Below are positions 35,022 through 47,118 of a DNA stretch of 64,000 nucleotides, piece by piece. The position numbers and the translations under genes were made by a program. Each line of letters begins with the position of its first letter. Position 1 is the first letter of the stretch. Below the pieces are notes generated by a model. The model had not been told where the DNA came from, made no database searches, and was given only the letters and a program-made list of their open reading frames with translations. The stretch comes from Erigeron canadensis (taxonomy: Eukaryota > Streptophyta > Magnoliopsida > Asterales > Asteraceae), in assembly GCF_010389155.1 (NCBI RefSeq), contig NC_057761.1:22942501-23006500 (forward strand). The letters run 5' to 3'.

Positions 35022-38000
35022 GAGTGCTCATACCGATTCTTACATTTTCGGGTATATATTTTTGTCCTTTGTAGCTAAATTGCCTTATAAAGACGCCTGA
35101 ATATGACCATTTGTTAGTTAGATGTAGGTAGGTAAATTGTATGATTGGGGATCATGATCATTTCTCGCTTTAAGATATTATAAACTGGTTTTGCTTTAAC
35201 ATGTACTTAATGGCGTTTTGCTTGTAGGGATGTGCGAGGATCGTTCTTGGTCGATGTTCGAAGAATAGCTACCAACTAGCATATGCTCACTTGAGGAAGT
35301 CTTCATCTTATGATTAGCATTTCTGATGTAGAGTGAATTTCTTTAATTGACAATGGTTTATAAGAGAAATTGAGGAAGTCTTCACCTGATGAAATCAGTA
35401 CATATATAAATTGATGCAGAGTATTCAACTAAATACATCATGTTGTCAGTCTCTTTCTCCTCTTTTATTTTCTTTGTATTGCACTTGAGTTGAGTACTAG
35501 AAATTGTTTAGTTACACGAGTAATTTGAGGCTTCATTGTTTAAAGAGCTTGATTTGTGTTGTATGATGTTGTTTTCTCATTCTATTCAGTGTATGATGCG
35601 GTTTTCGTATCCAGTGTGTGATTTCTTGATAGGGAGTGTGTACGTTTTAGTCCCTTAGAATTACTATCCTTTTTAGTCTTTCTGATGTGCCATTCAAATG
35701 GGTACTTCTTGAGTTTTTTGCATACTTGCATTCATAGTCCTTTGTGGATATTGACTAATTTACATCCCCATTGATGGCGGTCTGTATGGTTGCCAAATTT
35801 ATTACCGCTCTCGACTCTTGTAAAACTGTGATCATGCTCTTGAAACTGAACCTGCTCTTCTCGAAGTTAAGGTTACCGAACGTTTCTTATGACAAAATGA
35901 CTTGGAGGTCTCATGAAGAAACAAAAAGAAACAGGGTGTGTTTGGAAGCATATTCTTGATTATGAAGCCGTTACATTGGCATGGGACATTGTACTCCACT
36001 TTGGCTGAGCTTTTAAACACACCTTGACCTTCAGAATTGTGTTGTCTGAAACCAAAAGGATTCTTATGTAGAAGGTAAGGCAAAATTCTTCTTTCCATCC
36101 TCCATTCGGTTCCCATAAATGAACCAGATGGATGGGACATTACTCCGAAACAGGGGTGATTGAACTAGGCAGTAAGGTCGTCCAATACTGACTAAGCTCT
36201 TTAGCCGAAAAAAATACCATAATCTGTTGACATCCATTTCAGTGTACTTATTTCCTATCCATGTTTAGAGTAACATTTCTCATATAAACCATCAATCACT
36301 AAAGTGACTGCTGCCTTTAACTATCGATCATCTTTCCGTTCCATGATTCGAACCCAATGCCCGCCTTCCACCATATCAAACACCCCCATTGTCCACCATT
36401 GAATCTTCGTGTCTATGATGTTTTCACTTATCAAAGAAGATTGTCATTGGCATTTTCTAACTGTGTACCTTTGAGACTACGGGAATACGGGATGTTCAAC
36501 CTACTTATATATGGGTTCAAGGATGACATTTGGGCCTCTCTTTTTCTCACGTGTAACTCTGTGTCTGTTCTCTTTTATTTCATTCTTTTGATAAAGTTGC
36601 TATGATTTTTGTTGTTATAAAAATAAATATACTAATGCGTTTGGCCCAGCTTATTCAAATTGGTTAATGTGTTGTCAAAATGCCCCAGATTCTTGGCTTA
36701 AGATTTTTAGCTTATTCGTGAATGAAAAAGGACAATCTTAACACACATAAGCTTGGCAAAACACTTGGGTTTTTAGTTTTTGGATTTATATTTGGATTAG
36801 TAAGTTGGTTCTAAAGAATTTTTAATCCATAAATACCGTTACCGTAGTCCTAATTTCTAATTAACAATATGTACATGACAAATGGGCCAAGCCCATTGAA
36901 CTAATACAATAAAACCATCTCAATGGGCCGAATCACTTTTGACTTTTGTGAGTCGTGAATCATTGGAGGAACAAAGTGATAGCAGAAGTGATGGGACAAA
37001 GTGAGGACAATCAGTTTGGTGGACCGCGAGTCTTATCGTTTTAATTTCTTTCGTTTATCATGATGTATTACGTGTGATATTGTGGCCTTGTGGGGTCTAG
37101 TACTCTAGTATACAATGTGATGATTCGGGTAGAAAAAAAAAAGGTTAAGTGTGACACTCGAGTGACAATTTTTGTGTGATAAGATTTACCATTTTGGAGG
37201 CTTTAATGCTTCATTCGATTGATGACTTAGGCCATAATTTGTTTCTATAATCAAAGAATTGTAATCTAACCAAGGTCAATTATTTAATTAGAACTGAAAG
37301 GCTATTAATTAGTGAGTGATATGAAGTGGCAATACTTAAAATTCTTCTTTTGGATATGGCATATATGTGTATTCCCATATACGGATGGATGGTTCGGGCT
37401 CAAGATTATAGCCTTTTTGTACTTTCAAGGTCTCAATTTTGAGTGGTGCATTCAAGTGGATAACCCAATTTCGGTTAAAAAAGGTTGGAGCTGTTATGGT
37501 ATCTAGAGCATGTACGCGTTTTTAAAAAACTTCGTATTCTTTTCATTTTAAGAAACTATTTCGAATTTTCGATGATATAAGATAGTTTTCACCCTTTAAA
37601 TTACATAATTTAACGTTTTAAGTTAAATAATATCATAAGGTCGATTGATATATAGGTGGTTACATACATTCTATGTACTTTATTAAGTATATCCGTGTTT
37701 AAGAAATTAAAGCATCATTTGATCCAACCTCGAAAACATTATTTTTTCTGACCATGCCATTCATAATATTTATTTTATAAACGTACGAATAGGTCTTTTT
37801 ATACTAATAATTAGTCAAAAGACCACAAGTTAATATATCATTATTAAAAAGGATTTCATAATTACCACCCTATAATTACTTTATAATTTATAATTAAAGG
37901 AAAAATTAAATATTATATCTTCCCAGTTTGTGTCATTATGATGAGAGGCTAATTACCGGCTTCACGCACTGTTTTCTTTATTTATAATAAAATATAGTTA

Positions 38001-38320
38001 GTGGATTTTATTTTTAATTAATGTGCTTTCTTTACCATACAATCGATCTTCTTTATTTGTCCCTTTCTTCAACACCAATAAGCGTTCGCATGTCGACATT
38101 TATTCGATTTAATACATACTCTCATAATTCATTGGTTTTCGACTTTCTATTTTATTTTCTTAATTTTCTCTTTTAGATAAAGTAAAAAAAGTTTTCTCTA
38201 TATTATTAATAATAATTAATAAAAATTAGTATTATTCACTTTGTAATGTAACTTATAGATCGGTAAAAATAAATAAATAAATAAATTTATCGGTAGTATA
38301 AATATTTTGATTCATATCTA
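35022..38320. other. Spacer between AHL gene and SINE cluster
   Basis: It starts with probable AHL 3' untranslated sequence. Scattered ORFs (35771-35959, 35832-36140 on minus, 36357-36605) have no recognisable domain. A possible small hAT-like MITE lies at about 36637-36770 (gcgtttggcccagcttatt against an inverted agtgttttgccaagcttat). Nothing else is supported. Confidence 0.4.
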
Positions 38321-38331
38321 AAATAACCACA

Positions 38332-38558
38332 AGTTAATAACCCAGTGATAAGAAAGTCTCTTAGTGAGAGATCGGATTTTAGGAGATTCATCTTTGAGAT
38401 TAAAGGCACAAGATTTTTTCCTAATATTTTGTCATTATAAGGGTTTTTCCTCCTAGTTATTAGATGAAAAACTCTCTAGCGTGGAACCGGTTAAAATAAT
38501 ATGGCCTACACTATCTGTTATGACATTCGCTCCATACCTGTAAAAAAAATAAAAAATG
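38332..38558 (+). mobile_element. SINE family A, copy 2 (5' part diverged)
   Basis: Shares the 3' body with copy 1 (tagttattagatgaaaaactctctagcgtggaaccggtt...) and has an A-rich tail. The flanks are aaataaccaca (38321-38331) and aaataacaaca (38559-38569), a 10 of 11 target duplication. The tRNA-like head is heavily diverged. Confidence 0.6.
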
Positions 38559-38598
38559 AAATAACAACATATTTCACACAAATATGTCTTAAGTAACA

Positions 38599-38837
38599 CT
38601 AGAGTTATGCCCGCATCTGTTGTGACGGGTTGTGGTAGCGCGTGGAAGTAGCGGTGGCGGCGATGGCGGTGGTGAGGACAGGTGATGACGGCGGTATGAC
38701 GACGACGATGACGATGATGACGGATAGTTTAGGTTATTGATATAATGTAGTTTTGATAAATTGTTAAAACGTAAAATCAATATTAAAATTTAAATTTAAT
38801 GTTGAAACTTAAAAAGAGATTTGCTTTATAATAAAAC
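38599..38837 (-). mobile_element. Helitron-like element, minus orientation
   Basis: The plus strand shows ctag (38599-38602) then agttatgcccgcatctgttgtgacggg, the reverse complement of hairpin + CTAG. The minus strand is rich in CGTCATC/CCGCC repeats before the hairpin, typical of the other Helitron ends here. The proposed 5' end (minus: TCGTTTTATTATAAAGCAAA) abuts the next element head to tail. The ORF at 38589-38780 is a low-complexity Ser/Pro artefact. Confidence 0.45.
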
Positions 38838-39058
38838 GAGCATAGTACCCGCGCAATGCGGCGGTGGTGGGGAAGACAATCTGGTGGTGGCATTGATAGG
38901 GTTTTACTTTGCTAGAGACGAAATGGTTGAAGGGCATAGTTGGTATATCACGTGAGAGGGTGCTTAGCATGGAAGATTATTTAAGGGCATTTTTGTCTTA
39001 TCAGGTTCTTAATTAAGTTAAGGGAGGAATCCAGTTTGCTTTATAAGGTATTATAGAT
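38838..39058 (-). mobile_element. Second Helitron-like element, adjacent in tandem
   Basis: On the minus strand it starts TCTATAATACCTTATAAAGC at 39058 and ends just past a cgcattgcgcgggtac hairpin-like block (plus 38848-38866). The canonical CTRR is not intact, so the exact 3' end near 38838 is uncertain. Same orientation as its left neighbour. Confidence 0.4.
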
Positions 39059-39217
39059 ATGAATATAGATATCGATACGTATGTAATTATCATTCGGTTA
39101 TAACTAATCGTTATATGTATATATATCATCTGTAAAGTAATTATGACCTTCAATTAATACATCGTCTCTTTGACGTTAAATAAATACAAAGAATTATTTC
39201 AAGATTAGTCGATTAGC

Positions 39218-39546
39218 TTTTTTTTTTTAAAGTGAATTTTGCTTGTGAACTTCGTGTCGCGATTCGACAGCGGGAGGTTTAACATACGTTGTCTTAATCG
39301 GGTCCGCGTTAGAGAGCTCCCTCGAAGTAGAAATGCCTATTTCAAATACCCGATAGGGGGAAAAACCTCCTACTAATCCGCCTGAAGGCACGACGATCAA
39401 CAGAAGTAAACCCTGCCTCCTCAGACTGTAACCTGAGTATACCCAAGACAAGCCTTCATAAAAAGACTTCCTATGTACTTCCCAAGTCTTGAACCCAAGA
39501 CCCTTTGCTTGTAAGACAGGTGCTCAACCACTTGAGCTAACTAGGA
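39218..39546 (-). mobile_element. SINE family A, copy 3, minus orientation
   Basis: The reverse complement has a tRNA-like head: A box tagctcaagtggttgagc near 39535, B-box-like gggttcaagac near 39500, and acceptor-like ends ttcctag/cttgggaa. Then comes the family body (acccgattaagacaa near 39290). A poly-A tail appears as poly-T at 39219-39230. No clear target duplication was found. Confidence 0.65.
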
Positions 39547-41140
39547 AATATATATATAATTAAGAAATTATGGTTTTGATTACTCATGTATCTAATTTCA
39601 AAAACAAATGAGGAATTGGTTCATAGAAATACATTTTAATACGATCGATCTTGCGTGACATCATCATCTTGACTAATTAACTTCGAGATTTTTTAATACA
39701 AAAAGATATATTATGTTGGTGCAAATATTAATTTTCTTGATAACTTGTCAAAGTTTTTTTTTTATCCATAAGCACAAGTTCCTCAACTACTTGTATATCC
39801 ATTCCATACGATAGGACACAAAATCATACCTTAACCCTTTGAAAATGTACTAGTTCTTATAGAAGGCGAACTTTAAATGTTTCAGATGTATATATAATCC
39901 TGCATGTGAACTGAAAAATAAAGATAACAATTTGGGGTTGCCTAAGGTTTCTTGAAATATTATATATATATTCAACAATATTGTCAATAATTTGTGTCAA
40001 CTCAAAAATATGGCTTTCTTATAATATATATACTAGCATATATGAATTATCAATATATATAGTGTAGGTTCCTTTTGACATGATCTTTTTAAAATGAATG
40101 GCTTATATATAATAAAATACATGAATTATGATTGAGTGTTCAAATAAAGTCGGCATTTGGTGGCTGATCGATCATAAGCAAAAAAATGAAAAGCAACGAA
40201 TGTTCTATTTTGAGAATCAACATGGATATATTAATTGCTAAGACAGATAAATGAGGTAGGTTGCTATCTCTACTTCTCTAGCTAGTGTTGTAAGTGATAT
40301 TTTTGTTTGAGGTCTAGTGGTCTACACTCACTAATATATTAGTTGTAATATCAAAGTTATATTCTCTAGGTATAATGTATGTAAATTTGTTGCTAGTATA
40401 TGTCATTAGTGATCGAGCTTTGCTATACGAGAATACTCAAAGTAACACGAAGTAATTTCAAGTAAACCGATGGATTTTTAATTAGTATTATCTAGCTTAT
40501 TTTCCATAAGAAAGCAACTTCAGCAATTTTATGTGTAGACCCTTATCTTGTTTCTAAACCAAGGATATAATTAATGCAAGTCATTAATTAAATAACTTCC
40601 ACCGTAGATGTCACCGTTGGAGTTCGAATCAATTATCTCTAGATATATACAAAAAAGAAACTTTAATTTCAAAATGAAAAAGTTGAACCTTGGATGAAGT
40701 TCGACTTTTAATTAGAAGCATTAGATTAAAATGATGGAGTCATATATCTTTTATAGCTTTTTTAGATTTAAGTTTAATTTAATAAATTTAAATATGATTA
40801 TTAATTATGGAAAATAATTTTTAACGTTATATAATTATAGAAAGTTTTTAATATAATGATATAATTATGAAAACTAATTTATCAACTTTATATTATTCTT
40901 TAAAAATTACTTGTAGTTATTAAATTGTAACTTTATATATATTTTTATCATATAACGTAATAAATACGGGTTATAATTATAAGTATTTAACTTTATATCG
41001 TTAATATCTTATAATATGTAAATGAAATATATTTCTATTATATATATATAGTATCTACAATAATAAAAAAAATAAAGATTTATGAAAATGACAACATCAC
41101 CTCATTTCAATATCTTTTATTTATATTTGTTGAATTAATA
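39547..41140. other. Gene-free AT-rich spacer
   Basis: No gene or clear element boundary seen. Last part before the next SINE is TA-rich. Confidence 0.45.
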
Positions 41141-41152
41141 AAATGATACAAA

Positions 41153-41448
41153 GTACTTTCCTTTATAACTTAATAGTTCAGCATCAGCTTTTCGTGATGG
41201 AGGTCTTGAGTTCGAAACATGAAAAGGATATTTCAAGGTATTTCACAAATAAAGTACTCAAGTAAAGCAGGTTTTAGTCCTGTAAAGGGGGCAATGTTTT
41301 ATCCCAATTAAATGTCATGCCTTCGAGCAGTTTAGTTGGGAGTTTCTCCTGCTACTAGGTATTGAGGGTGAGAGGCGCAGACCCGGTTAAGACAATATAA
41401 GCTAGATCCCTTGTTGCGAGCAAATGATCCACTGCACACCTTAAAAAA
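41153..41448 (+). mobile_element. SINE family A, copy 4
   Basis: A compact 296-bp copy: diverged tRNA-like head with B box gagttcgaaac, family body (ctaggtattgagggtgagaggcgcagacccggtt, split by changes) and an A-rich tail. It is flanked by a perfect 12-bp direct repeat, aaatgatacaaa (41141-41152 and 41449-41460). Confidence 0.75.
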
Positions 41449-41460
41449 AAATGATACAAA

Positions 41461-43118
41461 TATACTTTAATATGCGTTTGAGCAAATTATTTTAGAACTA
41501 TAGGATGTTGTTTCATTAGAAAATTACCAATTAAAGGCTTTAGCTCTTGTAATATGCGTTTGATAGATTGCTAATCCATATAGTATAATTTGTAAATACG
41601 TGTGAGTATAATTTATTTGTATACATTTATTTATAATTACATTTTTTTTGTAATGTAATGTAAGTATTATTTGTAATGTAATACTTGCCGTTTTTTTAAT
41701 AAAAAATAACTAGGGGTGTAAAAGACATGAGACATGCATTTCTTGAGCTATTGGAGTGCTTGGAGTTTTGCTTGCAAAAACTGATTTGGTTAATTCCTCG
41801 AATCATTGAGGTAGTAGACATTCGGATCAAGTATAATGAGCTAGCTATATAGCTACAAATTATAAAGTCGATCCCTATAACAGTACTAACTTTGATTTAG
41901 ATTATTTTAAATATTTTTATCAAATCGTTTGAGCTCAAAAATGTTGATTAACTACTCGGATTCGAACTTAGTTTTGGTCCAACTTCAGTCGAATTTTGAG
42001 CCGGCCACTAGTTTTATACTCGAGTGGAACACAAGTTTTGCCGAAATAATTTTATTTTCGTCACCGGTTACATACTAGTGTTCATGGCACCGGCCTGATA
42101 CGCTTGAAAAAATAAGAAAATTTTTCCATAAAACTTGATATGAAGTAATCGTACTATAGTAGTACGATAATTCAAATAGCTAGTTCCATTATTAAAGTTG
42201 AAAAAAATAGCCTTAATTATTTTGACATGACAAATGATTTATTTGAAGAAACTTTAACTACCCTATCAAGAAATCCAGCAATATTTTTGGATAATTTCAA
42301 TAATGATTGTAATATTATATAATATTAAGAAAATGTATAAAATGTTTTGTGTGCATTGCACCAAAAATGGAAAATTATGTCATTTAGCTAGGCTAGTTAA
42401 CCCTACATGCGCGTACTTCGAACAAAATATTAATTAACAGCTAAACCCTTATTAAAGTATAGATAATCCAAATGTTTTACATATTTAATTAAAAACTCAC
42501 AACTTCACATGATAGTTAAAAATTAAAAATTAAAAAAGTTGTGTGCTAAACAAAATGAAAAAAGTATCATAACATTTTCATATTTAAACCCGATCATAAT
42601 ACATAAACCTATGTTTTCATGATTAAAATTAGTAATTAGTAAACTAATGAAGACACAATCAACGTTAACTATGACAGTGTCAAAGATAATGATCTAGATA
42701 ATTTTCATCAAAATGTATTATTAAAATTATAATTAAAATATCGCAAAGATTCAATTATCACTTTTTTGATGTTAATTACCATTTTACCAAAATGTAAATT
42801 TCGAATGAACAAATACACGCACATTTAACTTTAACAATGATCAGGCTAGCTAGCAAACTAATTACACGAAGTGGTAATTAAGTAAATAGCTTTCAATCTT
42901 CCAAAGTTGATCAACACATTCCCATAATAATTAATAAAAAACAAAATATTTTTACAGACTCAAAAGCTAGGATTAATATATATTTTTTTTGTTGCATTAC
43001 AACCTGAAGATCATTAATATATTTGATATATTCTTAACATCACACTAGACCTTAATTATTCAAACTAACAATAATTAACATTATTATTCCTCTTTTAAAT
43101 TAACATTACCTCTAATAA
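41461..43118. other. Spacer downstream of the AHL20-like gene
   Basis: AT-rich; no coding exon or recognisable element. The right end should contain the 3' untranslated region and polyadenylation site of the AHL20-like gene, which is transcribed toward it. Confidence 0.45.
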
Positions 43119-43985
43119 TTAATATGGAGCTGGCCGGCTATGAGCCCAACCAAATGCTTCATGGTTCATTGGTGCACCACCATTATTAGCCATCAAATTT
43201 GGCTGCAAATTATATCCGCCAGGCATCGGATGATGATCACTCATCCCGAGTCCTGGCGGTGATCCTCCACCACCGCCGCCGCCACCACCACCTGTACCCA
43301 TCCCTGTCGCTTGCACCACACTATCTGCTTCCTCTTCTTCATCAACCGGTAATCTTTCATACGTAGCGTTAGAAAATGTAGCCGCGATCACCATCACGGG
43401 CCCAGAAGCTACTAACGACCCCACAACGCTACCTCCAACGACTTGACCTTGACCTCCAGCGAGGTAAATAGTCAAGCCAGTTGATCCTGGTGGAGCTGGA
43501 CCAGGTAAAAAGGCTCCAGTTAATGATAAAATCTCGAACCGGCCTTGTAAAGCCATAACTGAACCGGGTGCAGTTGGTTGTCTTAGGGTTACATTCATAA
43601 CTGTCCCACTAGCACTTAAAACCGAAACCCCTCTTTGCCTTTTTCTACTAAACTGAGCTATACTTTCAGCTATATCCGTCCCACTTTCTACTTCCATGAC
43701 GTGGCTACGAAGCGCGTTTGGACTGTCCCTAGTCACGAAAATCGGAGGCTTTGGTTTGTTTTTTGAGCCAGGCGGGCGGCCTCTGGGCCGCCTGTTTGAG
43801 GTTTCAATAGCACCTTCTCTTGGATCGTCGCTGTTGTTATCTCTCTCATCATCTTGATCACTTCCTGTGTTGTTTTCGTTCATCGATATTCCTAGATCTG
43901 GCTTCTTATTTAGAGTCAACGAACCGCCGGATGATGGATCCATGCCGGCTAGGTTACCTTGACCAGTCCACCATCGATTCGACAT
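43119..43985 (-). CDS. AT-hook nuclear-localized protein, AHL20/AHL19-like, intronless
   Basis: A single exon of 288 residues from ATG 43985. An upstream TTG at 43991 is not needed. The N-terminus [15 protein letters not shown] and DDPREGAIE are AHL19/20 hallmarks. One type I AT-hook with its extension lies at about 65-81 ([17 protein letters not shown]). The PPC domain spans about 88-212 with the GRFEIL core (148-153), which in this family contacts partner transcription factors. A Gly run (about residues 231-241) and the C-terminal end (WAHSRPAPY) follow. Length and intronless structure match the clade. These nuclear proteins bind AT-rich DNA and restrain growth or modulate flowering and immunity; which of these applies here is unknown. 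The 5' leader contains a short GATA repeat (about 43999-44015). Family call very secure, subclade likely. Confidence 0.95.
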   Translation of the reverse strand: MSNRWWTGQGNLAGMDPSSGGSLTLNKKPDLGISMNENNTGSDQDDERDNNSDDPREGAIETSNRRPRGRPPGSKNKPKPPIFVTRDSPNALRSHVMEVESGTDIAESIAQFSRKRQRGVSVLSASGTVMNVTLRQPTAPGSVMALQGRFEILSLTGAFLPGPAPPGSTGLTIYLAGGQGQVVGGSVVGSLVASGPVMVIAATFSNATYERLPVDEEEEADSVVQATGMGTGGGGGGGGGGSPPGLGMSDHHPMPGGYNLQPNLMANNGGAPMNHEAFGWAHSRPAPY

Positions 43986-44868
43986 GACCAAAATATAAAG
44001 ATAGATAGATAGATAAACTCTTGAAAAATTTACTAGCTAGCTAGGTCAAACTTTAATTTAACCTAACCTGGCCTATGGTGAATTGAAGTTTGATGATTAG
44101 TGGAAAGTGTGAATTCCAATAGAGAGACAATAGTATAGTAGTTTTGTGTGTGGGTATACAGAAAGCAACTGATAGTTAACCTTGAGAATACTGAATACCC
44201 CTTGGATACCTTTTGGAGTTATGTGTAAGTTTGGTTGGCTACTTGGCTTGGGTATAGGTTTTAGTTGGTGAGGTTTGTATCTAACAACAATTTTTAGTTT
44301 TTTGTTCTTAATTTTTTCAATTAATTAAATTGTTGGATTAATTTTACTTGGTTTTTGTCACAACTACTTTTGATATAAAGGTAATTTGTTACACAACATT
44401 TTAGCTCTAGCTTGCTCTAATGTTCCAAATAGGAAGATGTGGCTTTTGACTCTTTAATTTAAGTGTTTGGAATAAATACTTAACTATAAACATGTAACAT
44501 TAATTTGTTGTTAAAAGAAAACATATAAAACGTAACATGTAATTAAGGTGAATAAAATATGTCACATGTGGCTCATTCACACCCATATCTTCCATCGATC
44601 GAGAAAAAGAAAAACTAGATAGTAGAGAAAGGGTCTTTGGAATTAGGGTTTGGATTGGAGGGGTGTGGGATAATGTGCACATTAGGTAGTGGGAGGCACT
44701 CTTTTGTTTTGTCTAGTGTTTGGATTTGAATGCAATTTTTGTTATTCCTTTATTATGTATAATAATAATATAAAAAAATTGCATAGCCGAACAGAAGTTT
44801 TGACTTGGATCCCATATATTGGTTGATTGCTACCCAAATTACAAACTTGGAGAGTTCTTTGAATGTTG
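43986..44868 (-). promoter_or_regulatory. Upstream region of the AHL20-like gene
   Basis: About 880 bp before the next element. The leader holds four gata repeats near 43999-44015 and a gctagctagctag-type run near 44030. There is no secure TATA box. ORFs here are noise. Confidence 0.35.
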
Positions 44869-44886
44869 AATAAGTTGTCAAAGTTA

Positions 44887-45123
44887 AAGAAAAATAACTC
44901 CCAATGCCGTCTTCTACGGGTTTTGGGTCTTAATACCGTCTTCGACGGTGTATGGGGAGGTTGATATGTAGACAACCTTACCCCTACCAAAGGTAGAGAG
45001 ACTGCTTCCAGGTTCTATCATAAGTAGAAAAGGACCTCCAGCCTTACTGGGCATGAAGATCGAACTTATGACCTCTATTTCCATAGACATGAGCTCCAAC
45101 CACTGATCCAACCCAGTTAGGTT
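44887..45123 (-). mobile_element. tRNA-derived SINE, Au-like, minus orientation
   Basis: The reverse complement starts with a tRNA-like head (A box tggatcagtggttggagc, B box aagttcgatct). Next comes ctacctttggtaggggtaaggttgtc, which recalls the body of the plant Au SINE. The insertion is framed by aataagttgtcaaagtta (44869-44886) and aataagttgtcaagtta (45124-45140), a target duplication of 17-18 bp differing by one base indel. The ORFs crossing it are not genes. Confidence 0.8.
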
Positions 45124-45269
45124 AATAAGTTGTCAAGTTAGACCAGCATTAATCTATTTCCCAATTATAATATATTTGATTGATTAATATATTTTCATGC
45201 ATGATTCACATCTCATTATTCCATAATAAATAACACATGTGTACAATTAAATATTGGTGAATAATTTAA

Positions 45270-45534
45270 GGTTGGAAGAGGGCTTGCCCACTCCTCCACT
45301 CTTCTCCTTGATTTTTTTTCTCCTCCCCTCCCCTCTCCTAATGATAGGAACATCTCGCCACCCCTCCCCTCCCCACCCCAGTAACGGTCGAAAAACGAAT
45401 AGCTAGGTGGTGAGAGACCCGGGCACGGCCCTCCCCACTCTCCTCCCCACCCAATCGGTACCGGTACCACGGGGCGGTGTTCACTTAGGTACCGGACCGG
45501 TACCTATTCGCTCCCCGCCCCACTCCGTCCATCC
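45270..45534. mobile_element. Small GC-rich TIR element with TAA duplication (PIF/Tourist-like)
   Basis: A 265-bp block of CCCCTCC/CTCCCC runs and GGTACC palindromes, far richer in GC than its surroundings. The left end is ggttggaagagg and the right end, read in reverse, is ggatggacgg. TAA lies on both sides (45267-45269 and 45535-45537). A related left end occurs at 29845. The glycine/proline ORF here is compositional. Confidence 0.5.
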
Positions 45535-45886
45535 TAATACACTAAAATGCATATGTGTAGCTAGCTAACTAACATATATATATGCTGTTTATGATATATA
45601 CTTCCATAGATTTTTATATAGTGAGATGCAAGAGGATTGAACATTTTGGAAGAAATAAATAGTAAAAATGCATGGAATCTCAAATTATTATGTTGACAAA
45701 ATGGGAACTAATTAATTAATTGTTCATGAAGAACACGAATTTCACGTTAACTTGCAATTTTCCAATATGCAAAGTAATTAGATAGCATGGTCAATAAGCT
45801 TCAAAGGCTTTCATCGATCCAATTCATTGATGTTGATGTCCAGGTTGGTACTAGAAAGATAGAGGTTATATGTAGGCTTGGTGAAC

Positions 45887-45888
<2 letters not shown>

Positions 45889-45921
<33 letters not shown>
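45889..45921. repeat. (TA)n microsatellite
   Basis: An uninterrupted run of about 16 TA units. Simple repeat. Confidence 0.95.
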
Positions 45922-45924
<3 letters not shown>

Positions 45925-46101
45925 GAAGTTTTGAAGCCAATAGTAGTATTCGCCATCTACCATATATGTAAGTAGCTAGGAATGATGATATATAGGAATA
46001 AAAGGCTAACGCTTTGGGGTCGTTATTTCGTTAAATCATTATTTAGTTAAGGCTCCTTTTTGTTTGTCTATACAAATATTTTGTTAAATCTGAAACAGAA
46101 A

Positions 46102-46102
46102 A

Positions 46103-46193
<91 letters not shown>
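46102..46193. repeat. (TAA)n microsatellite, about 90 bp
   Basis: About 30 TAA/ATA units with one interruption near 46156. The minus-strand frame reads poly-Tyr and poly-Ile; it is not a protein gene. Confidence 0.95.
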
Positions 46194-46196
<3 letters not shown>

Positions 46197-46314
46197 GATG
46201 AAAAGGGGGTGTTTTTGGGTGGGCTTAATATCTCTCTATATATATTCAGTTTCATGGTTATAAAAGTGATCGATGAATTTGAAATGAAATGAAAAGGGCT
46301 CAGATAGATCGGTG

Positions 46315-46339
46315 ATATATATATATATATATATATATA
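46315..46339. repeat. (TA)n microsatellite
   Basis: About 12 TA units. With the tracts at 45889 and 46102 it forms a cluster of three long simple repeats within 450 bp. Confidence 0.9.
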
Positions 46340-47118
46340 CTCGGCAAGTTAATTTCTGATTGTTAGGAGCTGCCATTTTTTTAGTGTTTTTTTCCCTTTA
46401 TTTTTAATTTTCAAATGGGGCTAAGTGTAAAAATTATACCAGTGGTTTGTCAATTTGTAGTTTTTATCTATTACACTACATTCTTGGGTTTATTTTTAAA
46501 GGATAAGAAAGGGAATGATAAGAAAATTTCTTGTTTTTTCATTTTTGAGTTTTCCTAATCAAAGAAAGGGAAAGAAAAGATAGAATAATTTTAAGGTTTT
46601 AACCCTAAAAGTTTTCTTACCAAATTGACAAGATTTAGAAGGAAAGGAAAAAACCTTTGTGTGTAATTACCATACTAGCCTTCAATTCTAGCATTCAATT
46701 AGGTCTTATAAATATTATCAAATGGTTACTTTTGTAAAAGTATTTTTTTTTCCTTCCTCAAAAACTCAAGAATGCGTGTTATCTACTATTATTTTTTTTT
46801 TCTATCACTATCTAATCATCTCCTTTCCTTTCTATTTGTTTAAAACTCAAGAATGGAGAATTAGTAAATTTTTTGGCGAAATCATCTATGGCGTATGCAC
46901 TTCGCCTTTATTTCCGTTCAGTCCCTTCACGTGCAAATCACAAGAGGAGCATTTTTTTCCATTTCACTTCAGTTCTTCCCACTTCAGTTCTTCCCACTTT
47001 TTTAAAATCACCCTTTTATGGTTTGTTGTTTTGGCAAAGTTCACTTAATTTCTTATGTAATTTTTTTTAATTTGAACATTTTATCAAATATGTTGCCTAT
47101 ATAATTTTTTATTTGTAT
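46340..47118. other. Gene-free spacer
   Basis: T-rich DNA. The ORF pair at 46722-47070 includes a short direct repeat (cacttcagttcttcc twice near 46965) but no domain. Not called as a gene. Confidence 0.4.

Noticed and set aside
45216..45470. Glycine-rich minus ORF of 84 residues
   Set aside because: Lies inside a GC-rich MITE-like repeat; composition explains it.
46043..46255. ORF with poly-Tyr/poly-Ile
   Set aside because: Direct product of the TAA microsatellite.
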